From contig JAFTPT010000050.1 in the NCBI GenBank assembly GCA_017463155.1, positions 1-43,620 of the forward strand: DNA of 43,620 bases, in the 5' to 3' direction. The DNA comes from Blautia sp. (lineage in GTDB: Bacteria; Bacillota; Clostridia; Lachnospirales; Lachnospiraceae). Each line of letters begins with the position of its first letter. Position 1 is the first letter of the stretch. This document shows, one piece after another, positions 38,397 to 43,620 of the stretch. Below the pieces are notes generated by a model that worked only from the letters and a program-made list of their open reading frames with translations, was not told where the DNA came from and did no database searches. The position numbers were made by a program, and so were the translations under genes.

Positions 38397-39512
38397 TTAT
38401 CGATCTTTCCGTCTTCGTTTAAGAAAATGGTTCAAAATCCCACCGGCCAGGATCACGGACACGCCCAGGAGCAGCACCTTCTTGGCGGCTTCCTGCGGGA
38501 TCTCGCCCTTGGCCCCGATCGAATCCTCGTAGAAGGTCAGCGTATAGGCGATCTCGAGCGGATCTCCCATGGCCGTACTGTCCGCGATCACAGGGATCGG
38601 TTCATCCAGCACCGTGATCGGGATCTCAAAGGTAGAATTCCCGCCGTCGGTGGTTTCATTTAAATACTTTTCGCTTCCGAGGAGCATATAATCATAGTGT
38701 GCGCTGCTCCAGAGAAGTGTTGCATAGGCCTTCCCCTGGCGGATGGTGAGAAGCGTCGGAGAACTGATGCTGGCTCTTCCGCTTCCTCCGGTCATATTCA
38801 CCTCGATGGAGTATTCCCCGTCCGCCCTTGTCATTTCGACCGGCTCCGGGGTTTCCGTCCCGAGGCCGTTTCCGGATTCATCTTCGTCTTCAGCAGGCTG
38901 ATAAGCCGCCACCGCCTTCCGGATCAACGTATAATCCGGAAGAAGGACCTTAAGCGCCTCCTCCGGCAGGGAATCCGCCCTGAACACGATCCGTCTGTCA
39001 TACCACCGCTGTTTTTTCTTACTGAACGCGGCACAGTCGAACTCCATATCCAGCCCCTCCACCGGAATATGGAAGGTACTCCGCTCATCTTCCTCGGTCC
39101 CGGAGATCCACTCCTCCTCGGGTGCATTCTCCGCTTCCTCCGCTGTTCCCATGAACACGTACGCATAGCTGTCACTGGTGATGGTCATATCGGCCATCAT
39201 CTCATCGCCCGTGTTCGTCAGGACCGCCTCCGCGATCTTAAAGAACACCGAGCTGGTCACAACCTCGACAGGATACGTTCCTTCGCTCACGTCCCGGGCA
39301 TAGATCGGCAGCATTCCGTAATCCGCTACTGCCCTCTGACGCTTCCATTCGTCAAATGCTGCCGCGGAAGATTCTGCAGGGGCTTCCGCCGCAGATCCAC
39401 CGCTTTTGATGACCAGTGCTTCTGCACGTTTCAGATCCATACAGGGCATCAGAAGACAGATCATCGCGAGCCACAGGCAGAACCTGCGGCCATATATCGG
39501 CTTTTCTCTCAT
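38397..39512 (-). CDS. Exported membrane-anchored protein with two NEAT-like regions
   Basis: A 371-aa protein with a signal peptide (residues about 10-32), two similar beta-rich regions (about 75-195: YPVEVVTSSVFFKIAEAVLT; about 225-345: YSIEVNMTGGSGRASISSPT), and a C-terminal membrane helix followed by KRRRKDR, as in a wall-facing protein. The two regions recall NEAT heme-binding domains (FEIPITVLDEPIPV, DPLEIAYTLTFYEDS). A conserved heme tyrosine pair (YxxxY) is not plain. It sits between an ABC transporter and hemCB, consistent with tetrapyrrole or metal uptake; heme binding is inference. Confidence 0.5.
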   Translation of the reverse strand: MREKPIYGRRFCLWLAMICLLMPCMDLKRAEALVIKSGGSAAEAPAESSAAAFDEWKRQRAVADYGMLPIYARDVSEGTYPVEVVTSSVFFKIAEAVLTNTGDEMMADMTITSDSYAYVFMGTAEEAENAPEEEWISGTEEDERSTFHIPVEGLDMEFDCAAFSKKKQRWYDRRIVFRADSLPEEALKVLLPDYTLIRKAVAAYQPAEDEDESGNGLGTETPEPVEMTRADGEYSIEVNMTGGSGRASISSPTLLTIRQGKAYATLLWSSAHYDYMLLGSEKYLNETTDGGNSTFEIPITVLDEPIPVIADSTAMGDPLEIAYTLTFYEDSIGAKGEIPQEAAKKVLLLGVSVILAGGILNHFLKRRRKDR

Positions 39513-39530
39513 CTCTTTATGCTCCTGTCT

Positions 39531-40262
39531 TCACAGATTCTTCTTTTTGTAAATGAACCAGATCGAGATCCCGGTAAATATGGCCAGATACAAAAGCAGG
39601 ATCACATATCCGATGTGTCCGGGATCCTCACCGGCCGAAATAGCCCTGATCATCCGGCTGGTCTGTGAAAGGGGCAGAAACCCGATTACCTGCCGGAACC
39701 CCGCGGGCATCTGGTCAGTCGAAAAAAAGGTATTGCAAAGAAAAGACATGGGCATAATGATATAGGACGTATATCTCGGCGCATCCGCGTAGCTCTTTGA
39801 TAAAAAGGACAGTACCAGCGCCAGCGTGGAAAAAACCGTCCCGTTCAAAAACATCAGAAGGAACGACCATCCGTTGAACACAAGCCCGGTCCGGATCGGC
39901 AATGTGAGGAGCAGGATCACGGTGCCGGCATACATTCCCCGGAGGCTTCCGCCGATGATCTGTCCCAGGATAAACTGCCACAGCGGCGTCGGGGAGACCA
40001 TCACCTGGTCCAGCGCTTTTTCATAGAGCCGCTGTACCGTCATATTCTGTGCAACCGCGCTGAAGCTTCCGGTCATGGTCGCCATGGCCACGATGCCGGG
40101 GATCAGAAAATGCAGATACGGCTCCCCATGGGACGTCGTCTGTATCCCCATTCCGAAGATGATCAGGTACATGAGCGGCGAGATCATGGCGGCAACGGTG
40201 ATCTTATAGAAATCCCGCCGGAATTCGACCCATTTTTCCCATAAGACCGTTATAATTCCCAT
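39531..40262 (-). CDS. ABC-2 type transporter permease
   Basis: A 243-aa protein with six hydrophobic segments and the ABC-2 block FLPLSQTSRMIRAIS; SPLMYLIIFGMGIQT near the N-terminus fits drug or lipid efflux-type permeases. It pairs with the ATPase upstream. The substrate is unknown. Ribosome site GGGAGAGCT, weak. Confidence 0.85.
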   Translation of the reverse strand: MGIITVLWEKWVEFRRDFYKITVAAMISPLMYLIIFGMGIQTTSHGEPYLHFLIPGIVAMATMTGSFSAVAQNMTVQRLYEKALDQVMVSPTPLWQFILGQIIGGSLRGMYAGTVILLLTLPIRTGLVFNGWSFLLMFLNGTVFSTLALVLSFLSKSYADAPRYTSYIIMPMSFLCNTFFSTDQMPAGFRQVIGFLPLSQTSRMIRAISAGEDPGHIGYVILLLYLAIFTGISIWFIYKKKNL

Positions 40263-40306
40263 AGTTTCATAGCTCTCCCTGTTATTTTTTTCGGATCCTC
40301 CGGGAA

Positions 40307-41149
40307 CTATTTTCGTGTCAGTCTCTGACCTACATGCTCCACGAATACATCCTCCAGCGTCGTACTCCGCATGGAGGCCTGTCCTCCTGCCGCGGAAAGA
40401 TACCGGATCGCTTCGTCACGGTCTTTAAAATAGCGGCTCCTGGTGTTGTCGTCAATGACCTCGTCGACCGCATAGGCGCCCAGATCCGCGATCAGATTGG
40501 CGGGCGTATCAAGGCTGCCCAGCTTTCCGCGGCTGACGAGAGCCACCCGGTCGCAGAGTGCTTCTGCTTCTTCCATATAATGGGTCGTGAGAACGATCGT
40601 CATCTGACGCACATTCAGCTGGCGCAGCAGATTCCACATCTGTCTGCGGGAAAGCGCGTCCATACCGGCCGTCGGCTCATCCAGAAGCATGATCTCCGGC
40701 TCGATCATAAGGGCCCGGCAGATCATCAGCTTACGCTTCATGCCGCCGGACAGATGCCGTACCGTCCGGTACCGGTATTCCAGAAGCCCTGCAAAATCCA
40801 GAAGCTCCTCGGTCTTTCGGCGGATCTCCTTTTTGGGCATAAAATACAGCCTTCCCTGGTATTCCATGACCTCGTCCATCGTCATATCCTGCCGCATGGA
40901 ATACTCCTGCGTGATCACGCTCAGCTTCCGTTTCTGGGCGGAAGCCTTCCGGTCCAGCCTGGTTCCGTCGATCAGGATCTCTCCCTCCGTCGGAAGAAGT
41001 ACCGTGGAAAGCATGCTGATGGTCGTGGTCTTTCCCGCTCCGTTCGGGCCGAGAAGCCCAAAGAACTCGCCGGTCCCGATCGTCAGGTTCAGGTGATCGA
41101 CCGCTGTAAAATCGCCGAATTTTTTTGTCAGGTTTTTGATCTCGATCAT
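40307..41149 (-). CDS. ABC transporter ATP-binding protein
   Basis: A 280-aa protein: Walker A GPNGAGKTTTISML, signature LSGGMKRKLMI, Walker B IMLLDEPTAGMD, and H in TTHYMEEAE. Of the DrrA/CcmA-like type that works with ABC-2 permeases. It overlaps cbiL by 4 bp, which couples transporter and tetrapyrrole methylase expression. Confidence 0.9.
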   Translation of the reverse strand: MIEIKNLTKKFGDFTAVDHLNLTIGTGEFFGLLGPNGAGKTTTISMLSTVLLPTEGEILIDGTRLDRKASAQKRKLSVITQEYSMRQDMTMDEVMEYQGRLYFMPKKEIRRKTEELLDFAGLLEYRYRTVRHLSGGMKRKLMICRALMIEPEIMLLDEPTAGMDALSRRQMWNLLRQLNVRQMTIVLTTHYMEEAEALCDRVALVSRGKLGSLDTPANLIADLGAYAVDEVIDDNTRSRYFKDRDEAIRYLSAAGGQASMRSTTLEDVFVEHVGQRLTRK

Positions 41150-41823
41150 TTTGCGATGATGAGGGAGAAGTAACCGGCGTCATCCGGAATCTCCTCGACA
41201 CTCCGGTACAGTTTTTCATTTTCCATGCAGCAGTTTTCCGCCGCCTGCACGGTCCGTCCGCTGCTTCGGAGCATGTCCTTCGTCTCTTTCATATGGCTGG
41301 CGGACTTCATCAGGACGTAGTTCCCATCCAGATTCAGCTTGTCCTCCAGTTTATGAACGGCGGGGATCACATGAAGAGGCTCGTTCCATTCCACCAGCGG
41401 AATGTTCAGCCTGGCTGCCGCCGCACAGAAGGACGGAATCCCGTTGACCAGCTGCACTTCATAGCCATCGGCCTCCATATAATGCTGCAGATAGGTAAAC
41501 GTACAATAGATCGTCGAATCACCCAGCGTGATATAGACAACGTTCTTTCCCTGATCCAGGTATTCTTCGATGATCTTCGCACCCTTTTTGTGGTTTTCTT
41601 CAATCTTCTGACGGTCCTTGACCATGGGCATATCGATCGCGATCAGTTCCTTATCCGCCAGTTCCGGAACCGCCTGTACCGCGATCTTGTAAGCAACAGA
41701 ATCTTTGGGCTCCGTACCGGGAACCGCGATCACATCATTCTCACGGATCAGCCGGATCGCCTTCAATGTCATCAGTTCCGGGTCGCCGGGGCCAACGCCC
41801 ACTCCATAAGCTATTCCTTTCAT
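41146..41823 (-). CDS. cbiL: Precorrin-2 / cobalt-factor-2 C20-methyltransferase
   Basis: A 225-aa SAM-dependent methylase of corrin synthesis. YGVGVGPGDPELMTLKA, YITLGDSTIYCTFTYLQ, NGIPSFCAAAARLNIPL and PAVHKLEDKLN are the family blocks. It methylates C20 of the (cobalt-)precorrin-2 ring. The start at 41823 follows AAGAGGAGGAAAT. No other corrin-specific gene is in the window; hemC and hemB of the shared early route are in the same operon. No cobalamin riboswitch is seen upstream. Confidence 0.9.
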   Translation of the reverse strand: MKGIAYGVGVGPGDPELMTLKAIRLIRENDVIAVPGTEPKDSVAYKIAVQAVPELADKELIAIDMPMVKDRQKIEENHKKGAKIIEEYLDQGKNVVYITLGDSTIYCTFTYLQHYMEADGYEVQLVNGIPSFCAAAARLNIPLVEWNEPLHVIPAVHKLEDKLNLDGNYVLMKSASHMKETKDMLRSSGRTVQAAENCCMENEKLYRSVEEIPDDAGYFSLIIAK

Positions 41824-41858
41824 ATTTCCTCCTCTTAAAAAACGAACTCTAATAACCC

Positions 41859-41897
41859 AGTATACACGAAAAAGCCGCACTGTACAAGCAGTACGGC
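41859..41897 (-). promoter_or_regulatory. cbiL operon promoter overlapping a hairpin
   Basis: On the minus strand TTGTAC (41887-41882), 17 bp, TATACT (41864-41859). A stem GCCGTACTG/CAGTGCGGC (41897-41889 with 41882-41874) followed by TTTTT covers the -35 and spacer. It may be an operator or a terminator of upstream transcription. Confidence 0.45.
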
Positions 41898-42052
41898 CTT
41901 TGCTTTATGACCTTTTTCCAGGAAGTGACCGGCACTTCAGCACCAGCTTCATTAAATTCCGTTTGCAGAATATATCTTTCCCGGTGATTCCGGTCTATAA
42001 TAAAACCAGATAACAGAACAGCGATCCTATACAGCATAAAAGGAGAAAACAC

Positions 42053-43192
42053 ATGAAAGCAGTCATCGCAATCGATTCTTTAAAAGGCTCTCTCACATCC
42101 CTCGAAGCGGGTGAGGCGATCCGCGAAGGCATACTCCGGGTGCATCCGAATGCGCAGGTGCAGGTGCGTCCCCTGGCTGACGGCGGAGAAGGAACCGTCG
42201 AAGCGCTCACGCTCGGCATGGGCGGAACACTCCGGCACGTGGATGTCACCGGTCCGATGGGCGAGAAGGAGACGGCCGCCTACGGCATCCTCAATGACGG
42301 CGTGACCGCAGTCATGGAAATGTCAGCTGCCGCGGCGATCACCATGGTTCCGGACAAGGAGAAGAATCCGCTTCTTGCCACAACCTACGGCGTAGGCGAA
42401 ATGATCCTCGACGCGATCCGCAAAGGCTGCCGGACTTTCATCGTCGGCATCGGCGGAAGCGCTACCAACGACGGGGGGATCGGCATGCTGCAGTCCCTCG
42501 GCTACGGCCTTTTGGATGCGGAGGGCCGGCCGGTTCCGTTTGGGGCGCAGGGCCTTAAAAAGCTCGCGAAGATCAAGAAAGACAAGGTTATTCCGGAGCT
42601 TGCTAAATGCACCTTCCGCATCGCATGCGACGTGACAAATCCTCTTTGCGGTGACAAAGGATGCAGTGCGATCTACGGTCCGCAGAAGGGTGCCACACCG
42701 GGTATGATCCTTCAGATGGACAGATGGCTCGCGGACTATGCCGCTCTGGCCAGGACCGTCTTCGAAGACGCTGATCCGGATTATCCCGGTTCGGGAGCGG
42801 CCGGCGGCATCGGCTTCGCGTTCCGGACCTTCACCAATGCCTCCCTTACAAGCGGGATCGATATCGTTCTGGAAGAGACAAAGCTGGAATCCTATATCAA
42901 GGATGCAGATATTGTGATCACGGGCGAAGGAAGACTGGACGGACAGACCGTGATGGGCAAAGCCCCGATCGGAGTCGCGAAGATAGCCAAGAAATACGGC
43001 AAGCGGGTTCTGGCATTTGCGGGCTGTGTCACGGAAGATGCGGTCGCGTGCAATGAACACGGCATCGATGCTTTCTTCCCGATCCTGCGCAGTGTCGTCA
43101 CACTGGAAGAGGCAATGGATCCCTCGAACGCGCGACGCAACATGGCGGCCACTGTAGAGCAGGTCTTCCGTCTGATCCCGGATCAATTCTAA
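42053..43192 (+). CDS. glxK: Glycerate kinase
   Basis: A 379-aa kinase of the GarK/GlxK family. AIDSLKGSLTSLEA, PLADGGEGTVEAL, VGIGGSATNDGGIGML, and VITGEGRLDGQTVMGKAP are diagnostic. It phosphorylates D-glycerate (2-phosphoglycerate-forming in this family). Ribosome site AAAAGGAGAAAACAC. A possible -10, TATAAT, is at 41996-42001, but the -35 is poor. It is divergent from cbiL and followed by a terminator. Confidence 0.93.
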   Translation: MKAVIAIDSLKGSLTSLEAGEAIREGILRVHPNAQVQVRPLADGGEGTVEALTLGMGGTLRHVDVTGPMGEKETAAYGILNDGVTAVMEMSAAAAITMVPDKEKNPLLATTYGVGEMILDAIRKGCRTFIVGIGGSATNDGGIGMLQSLGYGLLDAEGRPVPFGAQGLKKLAKIKKDKVIPELAKCTFRIACDVTNPLCGDKGCSAIYGPQKGATPGMILQMDRWLADYAALARTVFEDADPDYPGSGAAGGIGFAFRTFTNASLTSGIDIVLEETKLESYIKDADIVITGEGRLDGQTVMGKAPIGVAKIAKKYGKRVLAFAGCVTEDAVACNEHGIDAFFPILRSVVTLEEAMDPSNARRNMAATVEQVFRLIPDQF

Positions 43193-43204
43193 CGCCAATA
43201 ATAC

Positions 43205-43250
43205 AAAAAGTCCGGAGTTCCTCAAAAAGAAAGGAAATTCCGGACTTTTT
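43205..43250. terminator. Bidirectional terminator
   Basis: GTCCGGAGTTCC (43210-43221) pairs with GGAAATTCCGGAC (43233-43245, one bulge), with T-runs on both strands. It ends glxK on the plus strand and the rRNA/tRNA-Trp transcript on the minus strand. Confidence 0.85.
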
Positions 43251-43253
43251 CAG

Positions 43254-43324
43254 CAGGGGATGAGAGAATCGAACTCCCACCAAAGGTTTTGGAGACCCCT
43301 ATCATACCATTTGACCAATCCCCT
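43254..43324 (-). tRNA. tRNA-Trp (anticodon CCA)
   Basis: A 71-nt tRNA. The acceptor AGGGGAT pairs with ATCCCCT, discriminator G; the anticodon stem GGGGT/ACCTT (two G-T pairs) holds CTCCAAA with anticodon CCA; the T arm GTGGGAGTTCGATTCTCTC is normal. No CCA is encoded (CTG follows). It is 95 bp downstream of the 23S gene end. Confidence 0.92.
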
Positions 43325-43419
43325 GTAAACAAAAGAAAACTCCATGGGGAGTCTTCAATCGTTTAAAACTGCACCTTCAAAACTACATACATGTAAGACA
43401 TTTCCTTGAGAATCTTTTT

Positions 43420-43620
43420 GGTCAAGCCCTCACCCGATTAGTAGCAGTCAGCTGCACATGTTGCCATGCTTCCACCTCTGCCCTATCTACCTCGTCGTCT
43501 TCCAGGGGGTTAACTCTTGCGATGGGATAACTCCTCTCGAGGGGGGCTTCACGCTTCGATGCCTTCAGCGTTTATCCCTTCCAGGCTTGGCTACCCGGCC
43601 ATGGGGTTGGTACCCCACCC
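43420..43620 (-). rRNA. 23S ribosomal RNA, 3' end
   Basis: On the minus strand the conserved 3' terminus of 23S rRNA is visible (CTACTAATCGGGTGAGGGCTT, preceded by GGTGGAAGCATGGCAACATG), with domain VI helices toward 43620. The gene continues beyond the window. A small hairpin GACTCC/GGAGTC-like follows in the spacer at about 43336-43354. Confidence 0.92.

Noticed and set aside
41824-42052. Cobalamin riboswitch upstream of cbiL
   Set aside because: The leader is under 60 nt and has no B12-box-like sequence; only a promoter with an overlapping hairpin is seen.
43325-43419. 5S rRNA gene in the 23S to tRNA-Trp spacer
   Set aside because: The spacer is 95 bp, shorter than a 5S gene, and has none of its conserved segments.

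Overview
The window reads as chromosomal DNA of a moderately GC-rich member of the Bacillota, most probably a Lachnospiraceae-type Clostridia. The reasons are the frr-uppS-cdsA-dxr-rseP order, strong GGAGG ribosome sites, sigma-A promoters, and tRNA genes without an encoded CCA. No database search was possible, so the assignment rests on gene content and memory of families.

Layout. Positions 1-274 are host DNA. From about 275 to 23501 lies a prophage integrated into the 3' end of a tRNA-Leu gene, bounded by 15-bp direct repeats (275-289 and 23487-23501). Its lysogeny arm (20604-23304, plus strand) carries a repressor, an AbiF-type HEPN gene preceded by a candidate structured RNA, and a tyrosine integrase. 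The divergent early arm (minus strand) has a Cro-like regulator, an HUH-type replication protein, an RNase H-like protein, an AcrIIA9-like candidate anti-CRISPR, a PcfJ-like protein, an ASCH/DUF3850 protein and several small cysteine-rich proteins. A self-contained RelBE module and a late regulator follow. The late arm holds terminase, portal, a minor capsid protein with a metallopeptidase-like C-terminus, a Prp-like protease, scaffold, holin and endolysin.

The element looks defective. Between scaffold and holin, where major capsid and all tail genes belong, there are only about 500 bp containing two gene fragments. A 16-bp sequence, TTGCGCCGGCGCAATT, occurs five times across the prophage, always in the same orientation, and was not seen in the host part. 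A promoter-to-terminator unit of about 72 nt at 18986-19057 looks like an undescribed phage small RNA. Several intrinsic terminators sit between late genes, one of them directly after the presumed late promoter.

The host part (23488-43620) is almost all minus strand. It contains tRNA-Leu; rseP, dxr, cdsA, uppS, frr and pyrH (membrane, isoprenoid, translation and nucleotide functions); a lipoprotein; the sbcC-sbcD-smpB operon; secG; and a cbiL-ABC transporter-NEAT-like-hemC-hemB-mnmA operon joining tetrapyrrole synthesis with a transporter. A divergent glycerate kinase follows, and the window ends in tRNA-Trp and the 3' end of a 23S rRNA gene, with no 5S gene between them.
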